Assembly: GCA_019118845.1 (NCBI GenBank) | Contig: DWYE01000069.1 | Coordinates: 1-64,000, forward strand | Length of the DNA: 64,000 bases | DNA from: Anaeromassilibacillus stercoravium | GTDB lineage: Bacteria > Bacillota > Clostridia > Oscillospirales > Acutalibacteraceae | Direction of reading: 5' to 3' | Shown: positions 1 to 7,622 of the stretch, in pieces | Layout of the letters: each line of letters begins with the position of its first letter | Position numbering within the stretch: the first letter of the stretch is position 1 | Notes under the pieces: generated by a model | Seen by the model: only the letters and a program-made list of their open reading frames with translations | Databases searched by the model: none | What the model was told of the DNA's origin: nothing | Program-made: the position numbers and the translations under genes

Positions 1-13
1 AGGAGGTATATCA

Positions 14-844
14 ATGGATTTACTGGAGCTCCTCAAAGCTGCCATTCTTGGCATCATTGAAGGTATCACGGAATGGCTACCCATCAGCAGCACGGGCCAC
101 ATGATCCTTGCAGACGAATTCATCAAACTCAACACTTCGCAGGCCTTTAAGGATATGTTCCTGGTCGTTATCCAGCTAGGTGCGATTCTTGCCGTTGTGG
201 TGCTGTATTTTCACAAGCTCAATCCCTTTTCACGAAAGAAGACGCCAACGGAAAGGCGTGATACATTCACCCTTTGGGGCAAGGTTATTGTTTCCTGTTT
301 GCCTGCGGCGGTGATCGGGCTCCTTTTCGATGATATGATCGAAAGCATCTTTTTCAATTATGTAACGGTCTCCATCATGCTCATCCTCTATGGTGTCCTG
401 TTTATCTTAGTGGAGAATTGGAACAAACGCCGTAGGCCAAAAGTACGCACGCTCTCGAATCTCTCCTACCGCACTGCCTTTTGTATCGGTCTGTTCCAAG
501 TGCTGGCGCTGATCCCCGGGACTTCCCGTTCTGGGGCGACCATCCTCGGAGGAATCCTGCTTGGTGCATCCCGCACGGTCTCCGCAGAATTTACCTTTTT
601 CCTAGCGATCCCCGTGATGTTCGGCGCAAGCTTTTTAAAAATGGTCAAGTTTGGCTTTACATATACCGGTATGGAAATCGCCATCCTTTTGACCGGCCTG
701 ATTGTAGCGTTTGTGGTTTCCGTCCTTGCTATCAAATTCTTGATGGGGTATATCAAAAAGCACGATTTTAAAGCATTTGGATATTATCGGATCATTCTGG
801 GGGCACTCGTCCTACTCTATTTTTTGGTATTTGCCAACGGATAA
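14..844 (+). CDS. uppP: Undecaprenyl-diphosphatase UppP (BacA family)
   Basis: Membrane phosphatase that turns undecaprenyl diphosphate into undecaprenyl phosphate, recycling the lipid carrier for peptidoglycan and other wall polymers; extra copies give bacitracin resistance in other bacteria. Both family signatures are visible: the E-G-x-T-E-W-L-P-x-S-S-T-G-H box at residues 16-29 and the P-G-x-S-R-S-G-A-T box at 168-176. Several hydrophobic segments follow the usual pattern, and 276 residues is normal length. AGGAGG at the very start of the window sits 7 nt before the ATG. What lies upstream is outside the window. The family call is secure. Confidence 0.97.
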   Translation: MDLLELLKAAILGIIEGITEWLPISSTGHMILADEFIKLNTSQAFKDMFLVVIQLGAILAVVVLYFHKLNPFSRKKTPTERRDTFTLWGKVIVSCLPAAVIGLLFDDMIESIFFNYVTVSIMLILYGVLFILVENWNKRRRPKVRTLSNLSYRTAFCIGLFQVLALIPGTSRSGATILGGILLGASRTVSAEFTFFLAIPVMFGASFLKMVKFGFTYTGMEIAILLTGLIVAFVVSVLAIKFLMGYIKKHDFKAFGYYRIILGALVLLYFLVFANG

Positions 845-848
845 AAGT

Positions 849-885
849 ACCATTTGTATATATTGTCCTTATTATTACAAATGGT
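849..885. repeat. Perfect 10-bp inverted repeat downstream of uppP
   Basis: Arms at 849-858 and 876-885 are perfect reverse complements around a 17-nt loop, directly after the uppP stop. There is no T-run on the plus strand, so it is not a classical terminator; it may protect the mRNA 3' end. Confidence 0.5.
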
Positions 886-961
886 CATTCACGTGCTATA
901 AAGGGCGCTCTCCATTTCAAAAAATTCCTAGCGAAATTTCCCGGCCCTCTTTGGACTACGC

Positions 962-1012
962 AAAAAACGCCTCCGCAATCGCGATCTTAGCGAATTGCAG
1001 AGGCGTTTTTCT
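962..1012. terminator. Bidirectional intrinsic terminator between uppP and the MIF-like gene
   Basis: An inverted repeat (cgcctcygcaat-type arms) is flanked by an A-run on the left and a T-run on the right, so it forms a stem followed by U-residues on both strands. It lies between two convergent genes and can end both transcripts. Confidence 0.85.
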
Positions 1013-1030
1013 CTTATCGGATCTCTCTAT

Positions 1031-1375
1031 TTAAAAATTATTTCCATTCCAACCCCAATAGGCAACTTCTTCATATTTCACATAGATACGGTTTGGGGCG
1101 ATCTGTAGCTCCTTGCTCAAAATATCCGTAATGGCTGCTGTCATTTGGTTGTACACGCTACCATTGGCTTTCCCATAGATTTTGACCTCTACAAAGGCTG
1201 CCGGTTTGTCACAGTCCCCCTGGAAGTAGATCTTGCAACCGTCTTCGAACGTGAGCATCAGCCAGTTTTCACTTTTTCCCGGGATTAGGGAAATTGCCTG
1301 CCCCAATTTGGCCTTAATCGCTTTTTCCTGCTGTTCCGTCATTTTAACGCTGACTTTCGTCTGGATGCATGGCAT
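1031..1375 (-). CDS. MIF/tautomerase-superfamily protein
   Basis: 114-residue homologue of macrophage migration inhibitory factor. The open frame extends 18 codons further upstream, but the start chosen here has AGGAGG 6 nt before it and places proline directly after the initiator methionine, the catalytic base position of this superfamily. Other family marks are G-K-S-E-N-W-L-M in the middle and a Y-W-G-W-N-G-N-N-F ending, matching the G-W-N-G-x-x-F end of MIF proteins. The bacterial function is unknown; keto-enol tautomerase activity is plausible. It is the last gene of a minus-strand trio after the GIY-YIG and ThpR genes. Confidence 0.88.
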   Translation of the reverse strand: MPCIQTKVSVKMTEQQEKAIKAKLGQAISLIPGKSENWLMLTFEDGCKIYFQGDCDKPAAFVEVKIYGKANGSVYNQMTAAITDILSKELQIAPNRIYVKYEEVAYWGWNGNNF

Positions 1376-1434
1376 GGTATAACTCCTCCTTCTATCGATC
1401 GTTGTTTTCAAAAGTATAGCACAATCCATCTCTC

Positions 1435-1704
1435 TTAATCAAGCGGCCTTCCGTGGATTAGCGCCAGCTTTTGCAGCCTGGTCAAACGCTTAATTTCCGC
1501 CTCCCTACGCAAGGCAGCCGAACAGTCCGGCTGCGCTTCCTGATAAACGAGGTGGACCGGCCTACGAGAACGTGTATATTTTGCCCCACGGCCTGCATTA
1601 TGGGCGGCCAGCCGCTTTTCTAGATGGTTGGTCCATCCAGTATAGAGGGTCCCATCGATGCACTGAAGCATATAAACAACAATCCCGTTTTCTTTCTCCG
1701 GCAT
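1435..1704 (-). CDS. GIY-YIG domain small protein (YhbQ/YazA type)
   Basis: 89-residue single-domain protein of the GIY-YIG endonuclease superfamily (UPF0213-like). Visible features are the V-Y-M-L...L-Y-T-G-W-T core that corresponds to the GIY...YIG strands, the arginine after it (E-K-R-L), and a conserved H-N-x-G-x-G-A-K-Y-T stretch. Stand-alone members are common in Firmicutes; DNA-repair-related nuclease activity is suspected but poorly defined. The gene starts 11 bp after the ThpR stop and is probably cotranscribed with it. Confidence 0.9.
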   Translation of the reverse strand: MPEKENGIVVYMLQCIDGTLYTGWTNHLEKRLAAHNAGRGAKYTRSRRPVHLVYQEAQPDCSAALRREAEIKRLTRLQKLALIHGRPLD

Positions 1705-1715
1705 CTATCCGCCTC

Positions 1716-2282
1716 CTATTCGTCGGAATCGTATGAATGGCCTGGCAATCCCTCCAACTCTCTCTCATAAATTTCCGTATATGTAAGTATTCCCTGTGGA
1801 GAGTCGGAGCGCATCAGGTAAAACTTTCTAACCTCCATATCCACTGGGGGGATGGTGGCAGAAAACGCTGCTAAAGGAAACCCTTCACACAATTTTACCT
1901 TTCTTCCTAGGGTGATGTGCGGCTGAAACCCCCTCTGCTCAAGCGGGAACCCCTTGAGCCGCAAGGCACGCTCTAAAAAACTTTGCAGTTGGCGGAGCCC
2001 CTGGGACTCTCTGACTCCAGCCCAAAGGATATCCCCGCCCTTTTCTTGGCAAAAACAGCCTATCCCCTCTAATCGCAGAGGAAAAGCAGGCAATTTCACC
2101 TGATCCATCACCTGTAGAATGGCATCCACCTCTGTAACATCTCCCAAGAAGGACAAGGTCAAATGAAAATTCTCTTTCCGTGTAAAATTTCCAGATAACG
2201 CCTGCTGGCAAAGCTGGTTTTCTATATACCAGAGTGCTTCTAAGATAGCTTCACTGAAACGGATGGCAATAAAGAGCCGCAT
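1716..2282 (-). CDS. thpR: RNA 2',3'-cyclic phosphodiesterase (ThpR/LigT family)
   Basis: 188-residue member of the 2H phosphoesterase superfamily. The two H-x-T-L catalytic motifs are clear: H-L-T-L-S-F-L-G near residue 41 and H-I-T-L-G-R near residue 125. Family enzymes open 2',3'-cyclic phosphates and can join 2',5'-linked RNA ends in vitro; the cellular role is unsettled. AAGGAG lies 7 nt before the ATG. First gene of the trio ThpR - GIY-YIG - MIF-like. Confidence 0.93.
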   Translation of the reverse strand: MRLFIAIRFSEAILEALWYIENQLCQQALSGNFTRKENFHLTLSFLGDVTEVDAILQVMDQVKLPAFPLRLEGIGCFCQEKGGDILWAGVRESQGLRQLQSFLERALRLKGFPLEQRGFQPHITLGRKVKLCEGFPLAAFSATIPPVDMEVRKFYLMRSDSPQGILTYTEIYERELEGLPGHSYDSDE

Positions 2283-2387
2283 TTTGAAACTCCTTTATCA
2301 TGCAGAAACCCATAAATCTTCAAATGCTGTGTTACCAGCATCGTTCCAAAGCTCCTGCAATGAATCCAAAAGATTCTCACATAAAAA

Positions 2388-2417
2388 ATAGCGCCTGCAA
2401 CAGAGCGAGGCGCTATT
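2388..2417 (-). terminator. Intrinsic terminator of the SipW/TasA-like locus
   Basis: Stem atagcgcc.../...ggcgctat, followed on the minus strand by a run of T residues (2381-2389). It lies about 70 bp past the stop of the last gene of the surface locus. Confidence 0.8.
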
Positions 2418-2483
2418 AAAATGATTTGAGATGTGGCAATAAGCCGTTTACCGCTATGGATATTCCTGTTTTGTCTTGATCGG

Positions 2484-3242
2484 TTATTCGGATACCTCCA
2501 GGGTGCTGCTCTCTTCTCCTGCCGGTTCCGGTATGGTCGTATTGCCCTCTACCGGCCCATTCTGCCCTTCATCCAGCGCTGTATTCTCTTCCACGGATGT
2601 ATTTTCACCTGCTGGCGCGCTCTCTTCTACCGATGTGTTTCCGCCTGCTGGCGCGCTTTCCTCCGCAGGCGTATTTTCGCCCACGGACGTGCTCTCTTCC
2701 GCTGGTGTATTTTGATCCGCTGGTATGCTTTCTTTCGCTGGTTCAGACACTTCTCCAGCGTCCGTCCCCACAACGTATAAGCTCACAGGTCCCAAATTCC
2801 GGACAAGAACGCACTCTTCCGGCAATCCTTGGATGGTCATCACACGCGCTGCGTCTTCTTCCAACTCATCAGGCAGGTCGATCACCAATTTCACTTTATC
2901 CTGATCCGCCCCGCTCAAAGAATCGTATCCATCCACATACAAGTTCACCGGCCGGCTGATTGTGATTCGGCCATCCGACAGGGTCTCTGCAGAAACTTGG
3001 ATGGTATCATCCTCACCGCCTGATTTCACCATCTTCTTTAGACCGGACAGGTTCTCAGGTTCGACTGCACTTGAAAAATCTACAACATCCCCATCATAGA
3101 CGGAGACGACCATCTCTTGATGGTCACCGAAAGAACCCCCTTCGCCTTCCTCCGAAGCGAGCGTTGTCCCTGTCGCCACTGTGAGCAGAAGCCCCATACT
3201 CAAAATGGTGGCCACTGGTAATTTTAAAAAACGCATTTTCAT
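2484..3242 (-). CDS. Secreted low-complexity repeat protein of the SipW locus
   Basis: 252-residue protein of unknown family. Residues 1 to about 30 form a Sec signal peptide (M-K-M-R-F-L-K, hydrophobic core, then T-T-L-A before an acidic mature start). A folded-looking acidic region follows to about residue 165, and the C-terminal third is a Pro/Glu/Ser/Ala-rich linker made of 12-residue repeats (P-A-E-E-S-x-x-x-G-E-N-T type). No anchor motif is seen at the C-terminus. The ATG used has AAGGAG 8 nt before it; a GTG three codons upstream is open but too close to that site. It is the last gene of the minus-strand surface locus, after sipW, so a role at the cell surface is likely; the actual function is unknown. 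Confidence 0.75.
   Translation of the reverse strand: MKMRFLKLPVATILSMGLLLTVATGTTLASEEGEGGSFGDHQEMVVSVYDGDVVDFSSAVEPENLSGLKKMVKSGGEDDTIQVSAETLSDGRITISRPVNLYVDGYDSLSGADQDKVKLVIDLPDELEEDAARVMTIQGLPEECVLVRNLGPVSLYVVGTDAGEVSEPAKESIPADQNTPAEESTSVGENTPAEESAPAGGNTSVEESAPAGENTSVEENTALDEGQNGPVEGNTTIPEPAGEESSTLEVSE
2565..2744. repeat. 36-bp tandem repeat (about five units)
   Basis: Consecutive 36-bp units start at 2601, 2637, 2673 and 2709, with a partial unit before them. They encode the 12-residue repeat in the tail of the secreted protein. Such repeats often vary in number between strains. Confidence 0.75.
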
Positions 3243-3308
3243 TGCAACCACTCCTTCGATTGACTCATAAGAATTGATCTATGTACAAGATTTCAACTTG
3301 TTTTCAGA

Positions 3309-4124
3309 TTAATCGCCCGCTGTCTGGGAATCTTCCGCCACATGTTCCTCCGCTGGAACATCCGAACCAACGTCCTGTGGCGCCGCATCCCCTGGATTTG
3401 CCGGAGCGGCACGCTCCAAAACTTCTCCCACGGGTTCGCTTTCATTTGGCTTTGCAGAATCCTCCGGTTCTTTTTGGCCCCCTTCTGGAAGCGCCTCCTG
3501 CTCGGAAGGGGCCTGCTCATCGGAAGCATTTTCGGATTTTCCTTCTTTAAGCGCCTTCTTTTCATCCTGGTAAGCCCAAAAGTTTTTCAATAAACTAATG
3601 GATTCCACAAATAGGATGATCATACATGGCAACAACAAAAGGAAGAAGAAACCATTCCTGGTCTTCATAAAATTCAAAAGATAGCCCAAATATGGGATAT
3701 GAAAGATAACGCGGCCAATGACATTCGTTGGCACAGCGGCCGCATCGTCACGATCCTCGTTCGCATCACCTTTTGTGATAAACATCCGGCCGTTGTTGTT
3801 ATCAACCACTTGGATAATCCGGTGACTCACCACTTGTCCACTCAATGAAGTATCATTGGAGATAAAGGTGATGATGTCCCCCTCCTGTAAGGTCATCGGG
3901 TCTACTTTCTCCACAATAATTACGCCGCCAACATTTAGAGTCGGTTCCATACTTCCGCTCAACACGGTAAACATTTGGTAATTCTGCAAAAACGGCAACC
4001 CGTTCCCTTTTGAACCAATCGCAAGATACAATAGGATCACGATCAGCCCAATCAGCACGACCAGAAAAAAAGCATTTAAGATTTTACAAATAATTGACCA
4101 TATTTTTTTTATACGTTCCATCAT
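3309..4124 (-). CDS. sipW: SipW-type signal peptidase I
   Basis: Membrane signal peptidase of the ER/archaeal-like SipW subtype. A transmembrane segment (about residues 16-38) is followed by the catalytic serine in S-G-S-M-E-P-T. The second catalytic position is histidine (V-V-S-H-R-I) where ordinary bacterial enzymes have lysine, the hallmark of SipW. A D-x-x-x-x-D region (G-D-A-N-E-D-R-D-D) follows, then a second membrane segment near residues 160-180. An unusually long acidic Glu/Pro/Ala-rich tail of about 80 residues is predicted to lie in the cytoplasm. In Bacillus SipW processes TasA and TapA; here two SipW-type substrates are encoded just upstream. GAGG lies before the ATG. Confidence 0.93.
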   Translation of the reverse strand: MMERIKKIWSIICKILNAFFLVVLIGLIVILLYLAIGSKGNGLPFLQNYQMFTVLSGSMEPTLNVGGVIIVEKVDPMTLQEGDIITFISNDTSLSGQVVSHRIIQVVDNNNGRMFITKGDANEDRDDAAAVPTNVIGRVIFHIPYLGYLLNFMKTRNGFFFLLLLPCMIILFVESISLLKNFWAYQDEKKALKEGKSENASDEQAPSEQEALPEGGQKEPEDSAKPNESEPVGEVLERAAPANPGDAAPQDVGSDVPAEEHVAEDSQTAGD

Positions 4125-4186
4125 ACGCAGCCTCTCTACTCAGACATTTCCTAAAAACGCTGTGTATGACCGGCAACCGATCCTTA

Positions 4187-4741
4187 TTATTCCTGAACAG
4201 ACTCTGCCGCAGGGATACAAACATCTGCCGTGACATACAGCTGCGCGTCCTCCGTCCCCAAAATACTGAGATCCGAATCCTGAGCAGCTTTCAACTGCAA
4301 TGTATAAGCAGTCGTGTCCGCATCCTCTTCCGCTGCGCCAACCTGTGCAACAAAAGAGGTCCCATCCTCTGAGCGCTCCAAAGGCTCGCCGTTGTCCAAA
4401 ATGGCGATCTCCCAATCCGCCAATGCATCCTCAATTTCTTCGCCGTTTGCATCTTTCACCAACACACGGAAGTTGACTTCCGTCGCAATGTTGGAAACAT
4501 TCTGCATTTTAAACGGGATATAAGCCGTCTGGCCATCCTGCAAAGCTGTCAAGTTTAAAACGCCCGGGTCGGACTCCTCGTTGTTCGCAAGGTCCAGCTT
4601 GACATTGACCAATGCACTAGTAGCCGTCAGCGGCATCTGTTTTTGATCTACCTGCCACGCAAACGTAGCTGTACATACAGTCGCCAAAATCACCAGTATC
4701 AAAGTGAGACTTAGCCACGACTCTTTAAGCAGTTTGAACAA
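4187..4741 (-). CDS. SipW-dependent exported protein, TasA/camelysin-like
   Basis: 184 residues from a TTG start that has a GGGGGAAGGG ribosome site just upstream; the frame is open 16 codons further, but that stretch runs through a GC hairpin and lacks a ribosome site. The N-terminus has a basic start, a hydrophobic run and then A-T-F-A-W-Q-V-D, the A-x-x-A-W signature of SipW-type signal peptides. The mature part is acidic, beta-rich looking and shares the general style of TasA/CalY proteins (N-x-S-x-I-A-T-E-V-N-F-R-V stretch), though it is shorter than the main TasA-like protein. It lies between the TasA-like gene and sipW, as expected for a minor fibre subunit or assembly factor. Exact family not certain. 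Confidence 0.78.
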   Translation of the reverse strand: MFKLLKESWLSLTLILVILATVCTATFAWQVDQKQMPLTATSALVNVKLDLANNEESDPGVLNLTALQDGQTAYIPFKMQNVSNIATEVNFRVLVKDANGEEIEDALADWEIAILDNGEPLERSEDGTSFVAQVGAAEEDADTTAYTLQLKAAQDSDLSILGTEDAQLYVTADVCIPAAESVQE

Positions 4742-4772
4742 CTTGCCCTTCCCCCTTGTGAAATAAGATAGG

Positions 4773-4806
4773 CCGGTGCACCGGGGCAACTGCCCCGGCG
4801 CGCCGG
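4773..4806 (-). other. GC-rich intergenic hairpin in the TasA-like / sipW transcript
   Basis: 16-nt arms at 4773-4788 and 4791-4806 pair almost completely, with two wobble positions and a 2-nt loop. No U-run follows on the minus strand, so it is not a clean terminator. Position between the TasA-like gene and the downstream genes suggests a processing or partial-termination element that lowers downstream expression. Confidence 0.6.
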
Positions 4807-4891
4807 TTGATTTGACCTCTTAATAACCGCAAAAACCCATTCATATTTCGCTATTTCACTTTGCTATACGACAAAGCTACTATAAATAATA

Positions 4892-5695
4892 TTAGGCTTC
4901 GTCTGCGTACGTTGCATCTTTGTCAACCTGCTTTGCATTCACAGTGAAGTTGACATGGTACTCTTTGCCCTGATACTCGTTGCGAGCATCCTGATCCAGA
5001 TAGGCGCCCAGAGCATATGTATTGTTCTCAGCCGTTGCGCCTGCCGGGATGATGTCGGACAATTCAAAGCCTTCACCAGTCAGCAGAGTCTCCAAAGTAA
5101 TATCGCTGTCAACAACCTGCCATCCATCTTCTGCTGCTGCATCCTTCTGAAGCAGAACAACATGGAAGTAAGGATTGTAGCCGCTATAGTTTGCTGACGC
5201 CCAAGTCGCATTGGAATTGCTTCCAGTGTAGCCATTGTATGCTTTTCCAAGCTCGTTGTTGCATTTCCATTCGCCAACCTTCTTGATGCCGCCGTTGCCA
5301 TTCGGAACAAGCTTCGGAACATTATCGCCCGCCGGCGGATCAACTTCCTCAAAAGAAAGCTTCACATTGACCGGCAGAGTGCCGTCATTGCTGATAGCAA
5401 ACTGCTGCACATACACCGGATCCGGATTATAGCCCTCATAGTCCTGTGTTCCATTCAGAGTTGCTTTCATCTCCGCAATTGCTGTGTTCTCCGTCATCGG
5501 ACGCATGTTCACGAAGTTCAACTCTGTTCCATCAGATGCATTGTCATCGGAAACACTGATGTCCAGGATGCCGGCCTTAAAGTTTGCGTTGACCTTCTCG
5601 GTGTCGGTGAACCAAGCCATGGTAGCGCCAGCCACGAGGGTGAGAACAACCAGGATTGCTACACCGGACATTGCCAGTTTTCTCTTTGCGCTCAT
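4892..5695 (-). CDS. TasA/CalY (camelysin)-family surface fibre protein
   Basis: 267 residues with a textbook SipW-type signal peptide: M-S-A-K-R-K-L, hydrophobic core, then A-T-M-A-W-F-T-D-T-E-K-V at about residues 25-36. This is followed by the family pattern N-x-F-K-A-G-I-L-D-I-S-V. TasA-type proteins polymerise into extracellular amyloid-like or beta-sheet fibres in biofilm matrix; camelysin is a related surface protease-like protein. The C-terminal strands (Y-H-V-N-F-T-V-N-A-K-Q) also fit. A perfect AGGAGG lies 9 nt before the ATG, suggesting strong translation. It sits between a wall-anchored protein (upstream) and a second SipW substrate plus sipW (downstream). TasA is more likely than protease, but the sequence does not settle it. 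Confidence 0.88.
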   Translation of the reverse strand: MSAKRKLAMSGVAILVVLTLVAGATMAWFTDTEKVNANFKAGILDISVSDDNASDGTELNFVNMRPMTENTAIAEMKATLNGTQDYEGYNPDPVYVQQFAISNDGTLPVNVKLSFEEVDPPAGDNVPKLVPNGNGGIKKVGEWKCNNELGKAYNGYTGSNSNATWASANYSGYNPYFHVVLLQKDAAAEDGWQVVDSDITLETLLTGEGFELSDIIPAGATAENNTYALGAYLDQDARNEYQGKEYHVNFTVNAKQVDKDATYADEA

Positions 5696-5736
5696 TTTTG
5701 TTTCCTCCTAATTGAATATATTTGGGTTTATGGACC

Positions 5737-5834
5737 GTCCCGGTCAAGGGACAATCCGCGCGGCCAAAATGTAGATAACGTTTTGTGGGTAAGAGTTTCC
5801 GCCTGTAAATGCCCAGGCGCCCCCACCTTTTGGC
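5737..5834 (-). promoter_or_regulatory. Structured leader of the TasA-like gene
   Basis: On the minus strand three nested stems can be drawn by eye: gccaaaa (5763-5769) with ttttggc (5828-5834), gtggg (5785-5789) with cccac (5822-5826), and cgcctg (5800-5805) with caggcg (5814-5819). A further small hairpin (5737-5741 with 5748-5752) lies closer to the gene. The nested stems with purine-rich internal loops look like an RNA regulatory element. It matches no riboswitch class I can recall. Confidence 0.4.
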
Positions 5835-5960
5835 ATGGCCAGTATTTGCATACCGCCGTCGTTTCGTGTGGCAGCCGTCTTCCTCATAAACTGCTGTCAC
5901 ACCGTTTCCACAGAAAGCCCTCTGCAATGCTTATGGCCTGCGAGTTCCCTCCTGAAAATC

Positions 5961-7622
5961 TCATCTTTCTTCTTGAACATCGTCCTGCTCATCTTTTTTC
6001 CCGCGGAAAAAGATACACAAGGCCCCGGAGCCTACCGCTAAAGTAGCTGAAACAGCGAGCAACGCCAAGGTATGATCGCCGGTCTTAGGCTTTCCACTCG
6101 TCCCGCCGGAGGAATCGTCTCCACCGATATGGCCTCCGGAGAGTCCATCTGTAGACGCATTTGCTTCCTCACTGCCTTCCGGCGGCACGGTTGTCGTTCC
6201 GGAAGTATCTGTTCCGCCGCCTGCGGAGCCCCCGCCTTCCGACGGTGTCTCTGGAACGGTGGGCGGATTGCTGGAAGGATCCTCAGACGGCGTCGGGTCG
6301 GGACGGTCGTCACCGCCTCCACCTCCACCGCCGCCTCCGCCGCCATGGGAGGAATCCTCGCTGGAACTTCCTGGGTCGCTCGAAGCGTCCCCATCGTCTA
6401 CATCGAACTTCAAAGCGAAATTAAAATCGATACAATGCGGCATCCAGTTGAATGCATTTGGCGCCTGATAAGCAAACGCCAGATGATCCAATGTCAACAC
6501 ATCGTTTTCATTCAATACCGTACCGCCGAAAACATTTTCTGCACTCTGTGTAGCCGCCGAGCCCGAATCCTTTTCCATGAAGTCCGCAATGCTCATTCCA
6601 TTTGCGGAATCCTTCACACCGTCAATCGGAGACGTCTCTGCATCGAAGGTAAAACGCATGCAGTTGCTATAGAGGTAATGGTATCCCATTGCTAAGAGCT
6701 CCGGGTCCGTCTCCAGCATCTGATAATGGTTGTTCGGCTTAATAATGCCATATAGCTTAAATTGGTCAAACATGGGGTCCGTCGTATTGGGATCGAAGCG
6801 CTCCGAAGGGTCCTCCGAAAAGCTCTTAAACTCCATTTCGCCGCCCAAGACTTCCAATTTCTGCCGGTTGGTCAGATCTTCCAACGAATCCACATTGTAA
6901 TACAGCTTCAAATAATCTGCATAGGTACGGTCCGCATCCGCAGAGACTGTACGCTCATGGCCGTCCGCATCGCGGAAGGAAATCGCTTCTTTGACGCGCG
7001 ACTCCACCTGCACCGCTTCGGTCAGCGTAACATCATAGGGATCTTCTTTGCCGAACAGCCGCGCCATAGGCTTGTTGCTTGTCCGAACCGCCGCCACAGC
7101 AAAGCGAATGTACTGGTCGTCAAATCCCAGAACATCAAAGGAATTGGGGATCGTCTGGTAAGCGGTGCCATACTGGATTTCGTATGGATGCTCCTCCGTG
7201 CCATAGTCCACCGCTTCAAAGCCCTCAAACTGGCTGATATCCAGCGGGATCGGTCCACCCACCTGATAAGTATTGACCGTCGTAAAGTCATAACCGCCGG
7301 ATTCCCAAACAAGCTTCTGGCCGCTTTCATTGACAAGCTTCACCTTTACGCCCGTATTGCTGCCGGGATGATAATTGTCCTCAATCAAAACATTCGGGGA
7401 AGCGATTGGGTCAAAGCGGATGGTTGCAACGCCATCTTCAATATCCCCCGGCTTAATGGTATAGACATAATAGCCGTCCTCTTGCACGAGGGCGCCTTCA
7501 TCATCCACATGCCATGCGCCGCTTCCCAGGAATTGCTCCGCTGCCGCCTGTGTTAAATATGCAGAAATCGCACAAAAAACAATCGTCAGCGAAAGGAAAA
7601 CGGAAAATGCCCGCTTTTTCAT
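5961..7622 (-). CDS. Large wall-anchored surface protein
   Basis: 553 residues. A Sec signal peptide covers about residues 1-28 (M-K-K-R start, A-A-A before the mature part). The body (about 30-410) has no family I recognise and contains many beta-strand-like segments. A stretch of eleven glycines near 415 leads into a Pro/Ser/Gly-rich wall-spanning region. The C-terminus has a sortase-like sorting signal: K-P-K-T-G-D near residue 511, a hydrophobic segment and a charged tail. The leucine of canonical L-P-x-T-G is replaced by lysine. AGGAGG lies 8 nt before the ATG. First gene of the SipW/TasA-like locus, so it may anchor or nucleate the surface fibre, as TapA does in Bacillus; that is inference. 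Confidence 0.82.
   Translation of the reverse strand: MKKRAFSVFLSLTIVFCAISAYLTQAAAEQFLGSGAWHVDDEGALVQEDGYYVYTIKPGDIEDGVATIRFDPIASPNVLIEDNYHPGSNTGVKVKLVNESGQKLVWESGGYDFTTVNTYQVGGPIPLDISQFEGFEAVDYGTEEHPYEIQYGTAYQTIPNSFDVLGFDDQYIRFAVAAVRTSNKPMARLFGKEDPYDVTLTEAVQVESRVKEAISFRDADGHERTVSADADRTYADYLKLYYNVDSLEDLTNRQKLEVLGGEMEFKSFSEDPSERFDPNTTDPMFDQFKLYGIIKPNNHYQMLETDPELLAMGYHYLYSNCMRFTFDAETSPIDGVKDSANGMSIADFMEKDSGSAATQSAENVFGGTVLNENDVLTLDHLAFAYQAPNAFNWMPHCIDFNFALKFDVDDGDASSDPGSSSEDSSHGGGGGGGGGGGDDRPDPTPSEDPSSNPPTVPETPSEGGGSAGGGTDTSGTTTVPPEGSEEANASTDGLSGGHIGGDDSSGGTSGKPKTGDHTLALLAVSATLAVGSGALCIFFRGKKDEQDDVQEER

Noticed and set aside
5696..5960. c-di-GMP riboswitch upstream of the TasA-like gene
   Set aside because: Neither the conserved GEMM-I blocks nor the class II core could be found, so only an unassigned structured leader is reported.
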